A DNA stretch of 64,000 nt from Marthasterias glacialis (lineage: Eukaryota > Echinodermata > Asteroidea > Forcipulatida > Asteriidae), in contig OU452239.1 of the NCBI GenBank assembly GCA_911728455.2, positions 8,064,884-8,128,883 of the forward strand, read 5' to 3'. The position numbers and the translations under genes are program-made. How positions within the stretch are numbered: the first letter of the stretch is position 1; each line of letters begins with the position of its first letter. Under the pieces are notes generated by a model. That model saw nothing but the letters and a program-made list of their open reading frames with translations, was not told where the DNA came from and searched no databases. Below are positions 50,767-63,653 of the stretch, in pieces.

Positions 50767-53700
50767 AAATTTCTCTCTAGCCCCATTATTTCTGGAGTAA
50801 TTGGCCATGGCGCTTCCGACTTCTTATTCGGCTTTTTTTTAGCTGGCTTCGGTCCAGCACACACATAGCGGCCTTTGCTATTGTTGACATACACACAGCA
50901 TGGCCGTATGAACTAGACATCCTCGGGGTGTCCTCACTCCGCGGTCCCTGGCATCCTCCCTGTTTATCCGGCAGCCCCAAGACCGGCATTTTCGGAAAGC
51001 CCATGGACAGGGCTTTCCAACCATGTCAGATTTGTCAGTTTCCCGCCAATACTTTGGGAGTTAAAGCCGTTGCTAAGTCTTGTTTTCACTCTGTTACAGT
51101 TTCGTGTACAAAAGTGCCATTAGACAGGCGTTTGAAGCGCATTCGGAGCAGTCCCGCTCCCTGCTGATTTCAAGGCGGAAAATGTCCCTGGCTGGCCGGG
51201 AAAACCAAATTTTCGATTGCAGGACTATAGCAGCTAACTGCAGGTACAATAAATTTCTCTCTAGCCCCATTATTTCTGGAGTAATTGGCCATGGCGCTTC
51301 CGACATCTTTTTTCGGCTTTTTTTAGCTGGCTTCGGTCCAGCACACACATAGCAGCCTTTGCTATTGTTGACGTACACACATCATGGCCGTATGAACTAG
51401 ACATCCTCGGGGTGTCCTCACTCCGCGGTTCCTGGCATCCTCCCTGTTTATCCGGCAGCCCCAAGACCGGCATTTTCGGAAAGCCCATGAACAGGGCTCT
51501 CCTCCGTGTCAGATTTGTCAGTTTCCCGCCAATACTTTGGGAGATAGAGCCGTTGCTAAGTCTTGTTTTCACTCTGTTACAGTTTCGTGTACAAAAGTGC
51601 CATTAGACAGGCGTTTGAAGCGCATTCGGAGCAGTCCCGCTCCCTGCTGATTTCAAGGCGGAAAATGGCCCTGGCTGGCCGGGAAAACCAGATTTTCGGA
51701 TGCAGGACTATAGCAGCTAACTGCAGGTACAAGGAATTTCTCTCTAGCCCCATTATTTCTGGAGTAATTGGCCATGGCGCTTCCGACATCTTTTTTCGGC
51801 TTTTTTTAGCTGGCTTCGGTCCAGCACACACATAGCAGACTTTGCTATTGTTGACGTACACACAGCATGGCCGTATGAACTAGACATCCCCGCTCCCTGC
51901 TGATTTCAAGGCGGAAGACGGCCCTGGCTGGCCGGGAAAACCAAATTTTCGCATGCAGGACTATGGCAGCTAACTTCAGGTACAAGAAATTTCTCTCTAG
52001 CCCCATTATTGCTGGAGTTATTGGCCATGGCGCTGCCAACATCTTTCTTCGGCGTTTTATTTTGCTTGCTTGGGTCCAGCACACACGTAGCTGCCTTGCT
52101 ATTGTTGACGTACACACAGCATGGCCGTATGAACTAGACATCCTCGGGGTGTCCTCACTCCACGGTCCCTGGCATCCTCCCTGTTTATTCGGCAGCCCCA
52201 AGACTGGCATTTTCGGAAAGCCAATGAACAGGGCTTTCCAACCGTGTCCGATTTGTCAGTTTCCCGCCAATACTTTGGGAGATAGAGCCGTTGCTAAGTC
52301 TTGTTTTCACTCTGTTACAGCTTCGTGTACAAAAGTGCCATTAGACAGGCGTTTGAAGGGCATTCGGAGCAGCCCCGCTACCTGGTTTTTAAAGGCGGAA
52401 GACGGCCCTGGCTGGCTGGGAAAACCAAATTTTCGGATGCAGGACTATGGCAGGTAACTGCAGGTACAAGAAATTTCTCTCTAGCCCCATTATTTCTGGA
52501 GTAATTGGCCATGGCGCTTCCGACATCTTTTTTCGGCTTTTTTTAGCTGGCTTCGGTCCAGCACACACATAGCGGTCTTTGCTATTGTTGACATACACAC
52601 AGCATGGCCGTATGAACTAGACATCCTCGGGGTGTCCTCACTCCGCGGTCCCTGGCATCCTCCCTGTTTATTCGGCAGCCCCAAGACCGGCATTTTCGGA
52701 AAGCCAATGAACAGGACTTTCCAACCGTGTCAGATTTGTCAGTTTCCCGCCAATACTTTGGGAGATAAAGCCGTTGCTAAGTCTTGTTTTCACTCTGTTA
52801 CAGTTTCGTGTACAAAAGTGGCATTAGACAGATGTTTGAAGCGCATTCGGAGCAGTCCCGCTCCCTTCTGATTTCAAGGCGGAAGATGGCCCTGGCTGGC
52901 CGGGAAAACCAGATTTTCGGATGCAGGACTATGGCAGCTAACTTCAGGTACAAGAAATTTCTCTCTAGCCCCATTATTGCTGGAGTTATTGGCCATGGCG
53001 CTGCCAACATCTTTCTTCGGCGTTTTATTTTGCTTGCTTGGGTCCAGCACACACGTAGCTGCCTTGCTATTGTTGACGTACACACAGCATGGCCGTATGA
53101 ACTGTGTACCCTCGGGGTGTCCTCACTCCGCGGTCCCTGGCATCCTCCCTGTTTATCCGGCAGCCCCAAGACCGGCATTTTCGGAAAGCCAATGAACAGA
53201 GCTTTCCAACCGTGTTAAATTTGTCAGTTTCCCGCCAATACTTTGGGAGATAGAGCCGTTGCTAAGTCTTGTTTTCACTCTGTTACAGTTTCGTGTACAA
53301 AAGTGCCATTAGACAGGCGTTTGAAGCGCATTCGGAGCAGTCCCGCTCCCTGCTGATTTCAAGGCGGAAGATGGCCCTGGCTGGCCGGGAAAACCAGATT
53401 TTCGGATGCAGGACTATAGCAGCTAAGTGCAGGTACAAGAAATTTCTCTCTAGCCCCATTATTTCTGGAGTAATTGGCCATGGCGCTTCCGACTTCTTAT
53501 TCGGCTTTTTTTTAGCTGGCTTCGGTCCAGCACACACATAGCGGCCTTTGCTATTGTTGACATACACACAGCATGGCCGTATGAACTAGACATCCTCGGG
53601 GTGTCCTCACTCCGCGGTCCCTGGCATCCTCCCTGTTTATCCGGCAGCCCCAAGACCGGCATTTTCGGAAAGCCCATGGACAGGGCTTTCCAACCATGTC

Positions 53701-56700
53701 AGATTTGTCAGTTTCCCGCCAATACTTTGGGAGTTAAAGCCGTTGCTAAGTCTTGTTTTCACTCTGTTACAGTTTCGTGTACAAAAGTGCCATTAGACAG
53801 GCGTTTGAAGCGCATTCGGAGCAGTCCCGCTCCCTGCTGATTTCAAGGCGGAAAATGTCCCTGGCTGGCCGGGAAAACCAAATTTTCGATTGCAGGACTA
53901 TAGCAGCTAACTGCAGGTACAATAAATTTCTCTCTAGCCCCATTATTTCTGGAGTAATTGGCCATGGCGCTTCCGACATCTTTTTTCGGCTTTTTTTAGC
54001 TGGCTTCGGTCCAGCACACACATAGCAGCCTTTGCTATTGTTGACGTACACACATCATGGCCGTATGAACTAGACATCCTCGGGGTGTCCTCACTCCGCG
54101 GTTCCTGGCATCCTCCCTGTTTATCCGGCAGCCCCAAGACCGGCATTTTCGGAAAGCCCATGAACAGGGCTCTCCTCCGTGTCAGATTTGTCAGTTTCCC
54201 GCCAATACTTTGGGAGATAGAGCCGTTGCTAAGTCTTGTTTTCACTCTGTTACAGTTTCGTGTACAAAAGTGCCATTAGACAGGCGTTTGAAGCGCATTC
54301 GGAGCAGTCCCGCTCCCTGCTGATTTCAAGGCGGAAAATGGCCCTGGCTGGCCGGGAAAACCAGATTTTCGGATGCAGGACTATAGCAGCTAACTGCAGG
54401 TACAAGGAATTTCTCTCTAGCCCCATTATTTCTGGAGTAATTGGCCATGGCGCTTCCGACATCTTTTTTCGGCTTTTTTTAGCTGGCTTCGGTCCAGCAC
54501 ACACATAGCAGACTTTGCTATTGTTGACGTACACACAGCATGGCCGTATGAACTAGACATCCCCGCTCCCTGCTGATTTCAAGGCGGAAGACGGCCCTGG
54601 CTGGCCGGGAAAACCAAATTTTCGCATGCAGGACTATGGCAGCTAACTTCAGGTACAAGAAATTTCTCTCTAGCCCCATTATTGCTGGAGTTATTGGCCA
54701 TGGCGCTGCCAACATCTTTCTTCGGCGTTTTATTTTGCTTGCTTGGGTCCAGCACACACGTAGCTGCCTTGCTATTGTTGACGTACACACAGCATGGCCG
54801 TATGAACTAGACATCCTCGGGGTGTCCTCACTCCACGGTCCCTGGCATCCTCCCTGTTTATTCGGCAGCCCCAAGACTGGCATTTTCGGAAAGCCAATGA
54901 ACAGGGCTTTCCAACCGTGTCCGATTTGTCAGTTTCCCGCCAATACTTTGGGAGATAGAGCCGTTGCTAAGTCTTGTTTTCACTCTGTTACAGCTTCGTG
55001 TACAAAAGTGCCATTAGACAGGCGTTTGAAGGGCATTCGGAGCAGCCCCGCTACCTGGTTTTTAAAGGCGGAAGACGGCCCTGGCTGGCTGGGAAAACCA
55101 AATTTTCGGATGCAGGACTATGGCAGGTAACTGCAGGTACAAGAAATTTCTCTCTAGCCCCATTATTTCTGGAGTAATTGGCCATGGCGCTTCCGACATC
55201 TTTTTTCGGCTTTTTTTAGCTGGCTTCGGTCCAGCACACACATAGCGGTCTTTGCTATTGTTGACATACACACAGCATGGCCGTATGAACTAGACATCCT
55301 CGGGGTGTCCTCACTCCGCGGTCCCTGGCATCCTCCCTGTTTATTCGGCAGCCCCAAGACCGGCATTTTCGGAAAGCCAATGAACAGGACTTTCCAACCG
55401 TGTCAGATTTGTCAGTTTCCCGCCAATACTTTGGGAGATAAAGCCGTTGCTAAGTCTTGTTTTCACTCTGTTACAGTTTCGTGTACAAAAGTGGCATTAG
55501 ACAGATGTTTGAAGCGCATTCGGAGCAGTCCCGCTCCCTTCTGATTTCAAGGCGGAAGATGGCCCTGGCTGGCCGGGAAAACCAGATTTTCGGATGCAGG
55601 ACTATGGCAGCTAACTTCAGGTACAAGAAATTTCTCTCTAGCCCCATTATTGCTGGAGTTATTGGCCATGGCGCTGCCAACATCTTTCTTCGGCGTTTTA
55701 TTTTGCTTGCTTGGGTCCAGCACACACGTAGCTGCCTTGCTATTGTTGACGTACACACAGCATGGCCGTATGAACTGTGTACCCTCGGGGTGTCCTCACT
55801 CCGCGGTCCCTGGCATCCTCCCTGTTTATCCGGCAGCCCCAAGACCGGCATTTTCGGAAAGCCAATGAACAGAGCTTTCCAACCGTGTTAAATTTGTCAG
55901 TTTCCCGCCAATACTTTGGGAGATAGAGCCGTTGCTAAGTCTTGTTTTCACTCTGTTACAGTTTCGTGTACAAAAGTGCCATTAGACAGGCGTTTGAAGC
56001 GCATTCGGAGCAGTCCCGCTCCCTGCTGATTTCAAGGCGGAAGATGGCCCTGGCTGGCCGGGAAAACCAGATTTTCGGATGCAGGACTATAGCAGCTAAG
56101 TGCAGGTACAAGAAATTTCTCTCTAGCCCCATTATTTCTGGAGTAATTGGCCATGGCGCTTCCGACTTCTTATTCGGCTTTTTTTTAGCTGGCTTCGGTC
56201 CAGCACACACATAGCGGCCTTTGCTATTGTTGACATACACACAGCATGGCCGTATGAACTAGACATCCTCGGGGTGTCCTCACTCCGCGGTCCCTGGCAT
56301 CCTCCCTGTTTATCCGGCAGCCCCAAGACCGGCATTTTCGGAAAGCCCATGGACAGGGCTTTCCAACCATGTCAGATTTGTCAGTTTCCCGCCAATACTT
56401 TGGGAGTTAAAGCCGTTGCTAAATCTTGTTTTCACTCTGTTACAGTTTCGTGTACAAAAGTGCCATTAGACAGGCGTTTGAAGCGCATTCGGAGCAGTCC
56501 CGCTCCCTGCTGATTTCAAGGCGGAAAATGTCCCTGGCTGGCCGGGAAAACCAAATTTTCGATTGCAGGACTATAGCAGCTAACTGCAGGTACAATAAAT
56601 TTCTCTCTAGCCCCATTATTTCTGGAGTAATTGGCCATGGCGCTTCCGACATCTTTTTTCGGCTTTTTTTAGCTGGCTTCGGTCCAGCACACACATAGCA

Positions 56701-56727
56701 GCCTTTGCTATTGTTGACGTACACACA
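50767..56727 (+). repeat. 2,673-bp higher-order duplication inside the satellite
   Basis: Sequence at position x reappears at x+2,673 throughout this span (51,080/53,753/56,426; 51,889/54,562; 52,301/54,974; 52,784/55,457). The only differences I found are at its borders (50,766 vs 53,439; 54,055 vs 56,728) and one G/A at 56,423. The block contains five full units plus one unit that has lost about 230 bp, which is why it is 5.5 unit lengths. Confidence 0.9.
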
Positions 56728-57249
56728 GCATGGCCGTATGAACTAGACATCCTCGGGGTGTCCTCACTCCGCTGTCCCTGGCATCCTCCCTGTTTATCCG
56801 GCAGCCCCAAGACCGGCATTTTCGGAAATCCCATGAACAGGGCTCTCCAACCGTGTCAGACTTGTCAGTCTCCCGCCAATACTTTGGGAGATACAGCCGT
56901 TGCTAAGTCTTGTTTTCACTCTGTTACAGTTTCGTGTACAAAAGTGCCATTAGACAGGCGTTTGAAGCGCATTCTGAGCTGTCCCGCTCCCTGCTGATTT
57001 CAAGGCGGAAAATGGCCCTGGCTGGCCGGGAAAACCAGATTTTCGGATGCAGGACTATAGCAGCGAATTGCAGGCACAAGAAATTTCTCTCTAGCCCCAT
57101 TATTTCTGGAGTATTTGGCCATGGCGCTTCCGACATCTTTTTTCGGCTTTTTTTAGCTGGCTTCGGTCCAGCACACACATAGTGGCCTTTGCTATTGTTG
57201 ACGTACACACAGCATGGCCGTATGAACTAGACATCCTCGGGGTGTCCTC

Positions 57250-60200
57250 ACTCCGCGGTTCCTGGCATCCTCCCTGTTTATCCGGCCGCCCCAAGACCGG
57301 CATTTTCGGAAAGCCCATGAACAGGGCTCTCCAACCGTGTCAGATTTGTCAGTTTCCCGCCAATACTTTGGGAGATAGAGCCGTTGCTAAGTCTTGTTTT
57401 CACTCTGTTACAGCTTCGTGTACAAAAGTGCCATTAGACAGGCGTTTGAAGCGCATTCGGAGCAGCCGCGCTACCTGGTGATTTCAAGGCGGAAGACGGC
57501 CCTGGCTGGCCGGGAAAACCAAATTTTTGGATGCAGGACCATGGCAGCTAACTGCAGGTACAAGAAATTTCTCTCTAGCCCCATTATTTCTGGAGTAATT
57601 GGCCATGGCGCTTCCGACATCTTTTTTCGGCTTTTTTTAGGTGGCTTCGGTCCAGCACACACATAGCGGCCTTTGCTATTGTTGACGTACACACAGCATG
57701 GCTGTATGAACTAGACATTCTCGGGGTGTCCTCACTCCGCTGTCCCTGGCATCCTCCCTGTTTATTCGGCAGCCCCAAGACCGGCATTTTCGGAAAGCCC
57801 ATGAACAGGGCTCTCCAACCGTGTCAGATTTGTCAGTTTCCCGCCAATACTTTGGGAGATAGAGCCGTTGCTAAGTCTTGTTTTCACTATGTTACAGCTT
57901 CGTGTACAAAAGTGCCATTAGACAGACCTTTGAAGCGCATTCGGAGCAGTCCCGCTCCCTGCTGATTTCAAAGCGGAAGATGGCCCTGGCTGGCCGGGAA
58001 AACCAGATTTTCGGATGCAGGACTATGGCAGCTAACTGCAGGTACAATAAATTTCTCTCTAGCCCCATTATTTCTGGAGTAATTGGCCATGGCGCTTCCG
58101 ACTTCTTATTCGGCTTTTTTTTAGCTGGCTTCGGTCCAGCACACACACAGCGGCCTTTGCTATTGTTGACATACACACAGCATGGCCGTATGAACTAGAC
58201 ATCCTCGTGGTGTCCTCACTCCGCGGTCCCTGGCATCCTCCCTGTTTATCCGGCAGCCCCAAGACCGGCATTTTCGGAAATCCCATGAACAGGGCTCTCC
58301 AACCGTGTCAGATTTGTCAGTTTCCCGCCAATACTTTGGGAGATAAAGCCGTTGCTAAGTCTTGTTTTCACTCTGTTACAGTTTCGTGTACAAAAGTGCC
58401 ATTAGACAGGCGTTTGAAGCGCATTCTGAGCAGTCCCGCTCCCTGCTGATTTCAAGGCGGAAAATGGCCCTGGCTGGCCGGGAAAACCAGATTTTCGGAT
58501 GCAGGACTATAGCAGCTAACTGCAGGCACAAGGAATTTCTCTCTAGCCCCATTATTTCTGGAGTAATTGGCCTTGGCGCTTCCGACTTCTTTTTTCGGCT
58601 TTTTTTAGCTGGCTTCGGTCCAGCACACACATAGCGGCCTTTGCTATTGTTGACGTACACACAGCATGGCTGTATGAACTAGACATTCTCGGGGTGTCCT
58701 CACTCCGCTGTCCCTGGCATCCTCCCTGTTTATCCGGCAGCCCCAAGACCGGCATTTTCGGAAAGCCCATGAACAGGGCTCTCCAACCGTGTCAGATTTG
58801 TCAGTTTCCCGCCAATACTTTGGGAGATAGAGCCGTTGCTAAGTCTTGTTTTCACTATGTTACAGCTTCGTGTACAAAAGTGCCATTAGACAGACCTTTG
58901 AAGCGCATTCGGAGCAGTCCCGCTCCCTGCTGATTTCAAAGCGGAAGATGGCCCTGGCTGGCCGGGAAAACCAGATTTTCGGATGCAGGACTATAGCAGC
59001 TAACTGCAGGTACAATAAATTTCTCTCTAGCCCCATTATTGCTGGAGTTATTGGCCATGGCGCTGCCAACATCTTTCTTTGGCGTTTTATTTTGCTTGCT
59101 TGGGTCCAGCACACACGTAGCTGCCTTGCTATTGTTGACGTACACACAGCATGGCCGTATGAACTGTCTACCCTCGGGGTGTCCTCACTCCGCGGTCTCT
59201 GGCATCCTCCCTGTTTATCCGGCAGCCCCAAGACCGGCATTTTCGGAAAGCCAATGAACAGAGCTTTCCAACCGTGTTAAATTTGTCACTTTCCCGCCAA
59301 TACTTTGGGAGATAGAGCCGTTGCTAAGTCTTGTTTTCACTCTGTTACAGTTTCGTGTACAAAAGTGCCATTAGACAGGCGTTTGAAGCGCATTCGGAGC
59401 AGTCCCGCTCCCTGCTGATTTCAAGGCGGAAGATGGCCCTGGCTGGCCGGGAAAACCAGATTTTCGGATGCAGGACTATAGCAGCTAACTGCAGGTACAA
59501 AAAATTTCTCTCTAGCCCCATTATTTCTGGAGTAATTGGCCATGGCGCTTCCGACTTCTTATTCGGCTTTTTTTTAGCTGGCTTCGGTCCAGCACACACA
59601 TAGCGGCCTTTGCTATTGTTGACATACACACAGCATGGCCGTATGAACTAGACATCCTCGGGGTGTCCTCACTCCGCGGTCCCTGGCATCCTCCCTGTTT
59701 ATCCGGCAGCCCCAAGACCGGCATTTTCGGAAAGCCCATGGACAGGGCTTTCCAACCATGTCAGATTTGTCAGTTTCCCGCCAATACTTTGGGAGTTAAA
59801 GCCGTTGCTAAGTCTTGTTTTCACTCTGTTACAGCTTCGTGTACAAAAGTGCCATTAGACAGACGTTTGAAGCGCATTCGGAGCAGTCCCGCTCCCTGCT
59901 GATTTCAAGGCGGAAAATGGCCCTGGCTGGCCGGGAAAACCAAATTTTCGGATGCAGGACTATGGCAGCTAACTGCAGGTACAAGGAATTTCTGTCTAGC
60001 CCCATTATTGCTGGAGTTATTGGCCATGGCGCTGCCAACATCTTTTTTCGGCGTTTTATTTTGCTTGCTTGGGTCCAGCACACACGTATAGCTGCCTTGC
60101 TATTGTTGACGTACACACAGCATGGCCGTATGAACTGGTCACCCTCGGGGTGTCCTCACTCCGCGGTCCCTGGCATCCTCCCTGTTTATCCGGCAGCCCC

Positions 60201-61000
60201 AAGACCGGCATTTTCGGAAAGCAAATGAACAGGGCTTTTCAACCGTGTCAGACTTGTCAGTTTCCCGCCAATACTTTGGGAGATAGAGCCGTTGCGATGT
60301 CTTGTTTTCACTCTGTTACAGCTTCGTGTACAAAAGTGCCATAAGACAGGCGTTTGAAGCGCATTCGGCGCAGTCCCGCTCCCTGCTGATTTCAAGGCGG
60401 AAGATGGCCCTGGCTGGCCTGGAAAACCAGATTTTCGGATGCAGGACTATGGCAGCTAACTGCAGGTACAATAAATTTCTCTCTAGCCCCATTATTGCTG
60501 GAGTTATTGGCCATGGCGCTGCCAACATCTTTCTTCGGCGTTTTATTTTGCTTGCTTGGGTCCAGCACACACATAGCGGCCTTTGCTATTGTTGACATAC
60601 ACACAGCATGGCCGTATGAACTAGACATCCTCGGGGTGTCCTCACTCCGCGGTCCCTGGCATCCTCCCTGTTTATCCGGCAGCCCCAAGACCGGCATTTT
60701 CGGAAAGCCAATGAACAGGGCTTTCCAACCGTGTCAGATTTGTCAGTTTCCCGCCAATACTTTGGGAGATAGAGCCGTTGCTAAGTCTTGTTTTCACTAT
60801 GTTACAGCTTCGTGTACAAAAGTGCCATTAGACAGACCTTTGAAGCGCATTCGGAGCAGTCCCGCTCCCTGCTGATTTCAAAGCGGAAGATGGCCCTGGC
60901 TGGCCGGGAAAACCAGATTTTCGGATGCAGGACTATAGCAGCTAACTGCAGGTACAAGAAATTTCTCTCTAGCCCCATTATTTCTGGAGTAATTGGCCAT
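57250..61000 (+). repeat. Second set of recently copied units (968-bp shift)
   Basis: The variant TTTTCACTATGTTACAG with GACAGACCTTTGAAGCG occurs at about 57,880, 58,848 and 60,790 only. The first two are 968 bp (two units) apart and share further private changes upstream (gctgtatgaactagacattc at 57,701 and 58,669). This indicates local copying within the array. Confidence 0.7.
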
Positions 61001-63482
61001 GGCGCTTCCGACTTCTTATTCGGCTTTTTTTTAGCTGGCTTCGGTCCAGCACACACATAGCGGCCTTTGCTATTGTTGACATACACACAGCATGGCCGTA
61101 TGAACTAGACATCCTCGGGGTGTCCTCACTCCCCTTTTCCCTGGCATCCTCTCTGTTTATCCGGCAGCCCCAAGACCGGCATTTTCGGAAAGCCAATGAA
61201 CAGGGCTTTCCAACCGTGTCAAATTTGTCAGTTTCCCGCCAATACTTTGGGAGATAGAGCCGTTGCCAAGTCTTGTTTTCACTCTGTTACAGCTTCGTGT
61301 ACAAAAGTGCCATTAGACAGACGTTTGAAGCGCATTCGGAGCAGTCCCGCTCCCTGCTGATTTCAAGGCGGAAGATGGCCCTGGCTGGCCGGGAAAACCA
61401 GATTTCGGATGCAGGACTATGGCAGCTAACTGCAGGTAAAAGAAATTTCTCTCTAGCCCCATTATTGCTGGAGTTATTGGCCATGGCGCTGCCAACATCT
61501 TTCTTCGGCGTTTTATTTTGCTTGCTTGGGTCCAGCACACACATAGCGGCCTTTGCTATTGTTGACATACACACAGCATGGCCGTATGAACTAGACATCT
61601 TCGGGGTGTCCTCACTCCGCGGTCCCTGGCATCCTCCCTGTTTATCCGGCAGCCCCAAGACCGGCATTTTCGGAAAGCCAATGAACAGGGCTTTCCAACC
61701 GTGTCAGATTTGTCAGTTTCCCGCCAATACTTTGGGAGATAGAGCCGTTGCTAAGTCTTGTCTTCACTCTGTTACAGCTTGTGTACAAAAGTGCCATTAG
61801 ACAGGCGTTTGAAACGCATTCGGAGCAGCCCCGCTCCCTGCTGATTTCAAGGCTGAAGATGGCCCTGGCTGGCCGGGAAAACCAGATTTTCGGATGCGGG
61901 ACTATAGCAGCTAACTGCAGGTACGAGAAATTTCTCCCTAGCCCCATTATTTCTGGAGTTATAGGCCATGGCGCTGCCGACTTCTGTTTTCGGCGTTTTA
62001 TTTTGCTTGCTTGGGTCCAGCACACACGTAGCGGCCTTTGCTATTGTTGACATACACACAGCATGGCCGTATGAACTAGACATCCTCAGGGTGTCCTCAC
62101 TCTGCGGTCCTTGGAATCCTCCCTGTTTATCCGGCAGCCCCAAGACCGGCATTTTCGGGAAGCCCATGGACAGTGCTTTCGAACCATGTCAGATTTGTCA
62201 GTTTCCCACCAATACTTTGGGAGATAGAGCCGTTGCTAAGTCTTGTTTTCACTCTGTTACAGCTTCGTGTACAAAAGTGCCATTAGACAGGCGTTTGAAG
62301 CGCATTCGGAGCAGTCCCGCTCCCTGCTGATTTCAAGGCGGAAGATGGCCCTGGCTGGCCGGGAAAACCAGATTTTCGGATGCAGGACTATAGCAGCTAA
62401 CTGCAGGTACAAGAAACTTCTCTCTAGCCCCATTATTTCTGGAGTAATTGGCCATGGCGCTTCCGACTTCTTATTCGGCTTTTTTTTAGCTGGCTTCGGT
62501 CCAGCACACACATAGCGGCCTTTGCTATTGTTGACATACACACAGCATGGCCGTATGAACTAGACATCCTCGGGGTGTCCTCACTCCCCTTTTCCCTGGC
62601 ATCCTCCCTGTTTATCCGGCAGCCCCAAGACCGGCCTTTTCGGAAAGCCAATGAACAGGACTTTCCAACCGTGTCAGATTTGTCAGTTTCCCGCCAATAC
62701 TTTGAGAGATAGAGCCGTTGCTAAGTCTTGTTTTCACTCTGTTACAGCTTCTTGTACAAAAGTGCCATTAGACAGGCGTTTGAAGCGCATTCAGAGCAGT
62801 CCCGCTCCCTGCTGATTTCAAAGCGGAAGACGGCCCTGGCTGGCCGGGAAAACCAGATTTTCGGATGCAGGACTATAGCAGCTAACTGCAGGTACGAGAA
62901 ACTTCTCTCTAGCCCCATTATTTCTGGAGTTATTGGCCATGGCACTGCCGACATCTTTTTTCGGCTTTTTTTAGCTGGCTTCGGTCCAGCACACACATAG
63001 CGGCCTTTGCTATTGTTGATGTACACACAGCATGGCCGTATGAACTGGACATCTTCGGGGTGTCCTCACTCCGTGGTGCTTGGCATCCTCCCTGTTTATC
63101 CGGCAGCCCCAAGACCGGCATTTTCGGAAAGCCAATGAACAGGGCTTTCCAACCGTGTCAGATTTGTCAGTTTCCCGCCAATATTTTGGGAGATAGAGCC
63201 GTTGCTAAGTCTTGTTTTCACTTTGTTACAGCTTAGTGTACAAAAGTGCCATTAGACAGGCGTTTGAAACGCATTCGGAGCAGTCCCGATCCCTGGTGAT
63301 TTCAAGGCGGAAGATGGCCCTGGCTGGCCTGGAAAACCAGATTTTCGGATGCAAGACTATAGCAGCTAACTGCAGGTACAAGAAATTTCTCTCTAGCCCC
63401 ATTATTTCTGGAGTAATTGGCCATGGCGCTTCCGACATCTTTTTTCGGCTTTTTTTAGCTGGCTTCGGTCCAGCACGCACAT

Positions 63483-63653
63483 AGACCTTATGCACATGAC
63501 GTCATTTGAGTAGGGCGCCCTCGTCTAGAGGTCAAAATGAGGTAGTTCATTGGCAAATCCTGTGTGCCGCGCGTACAAATCTCTGCGTTTCCATTGTTAC
63601 ATCATCGATTTACCTATAAGATGGCGGCGTGATGACGTCAATGCATAAGGTCT
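63483..63653. mobile_element. MITE inserted into a satellite unit
   Basis: AGACCTTATGCACATGACGT and ACGTCAATGCATAAGGTCT are the inverted ends of a 171-bp element. Other units read cacacatagcgg at this place; here cacgcacAT is followed by the element and then ATagcgg, giving an AT (or TA) target duplication and a clean empty site in the neighbours. Same family as 3,936-4,051 and 15,239-15,433. Confidence 0.9.
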
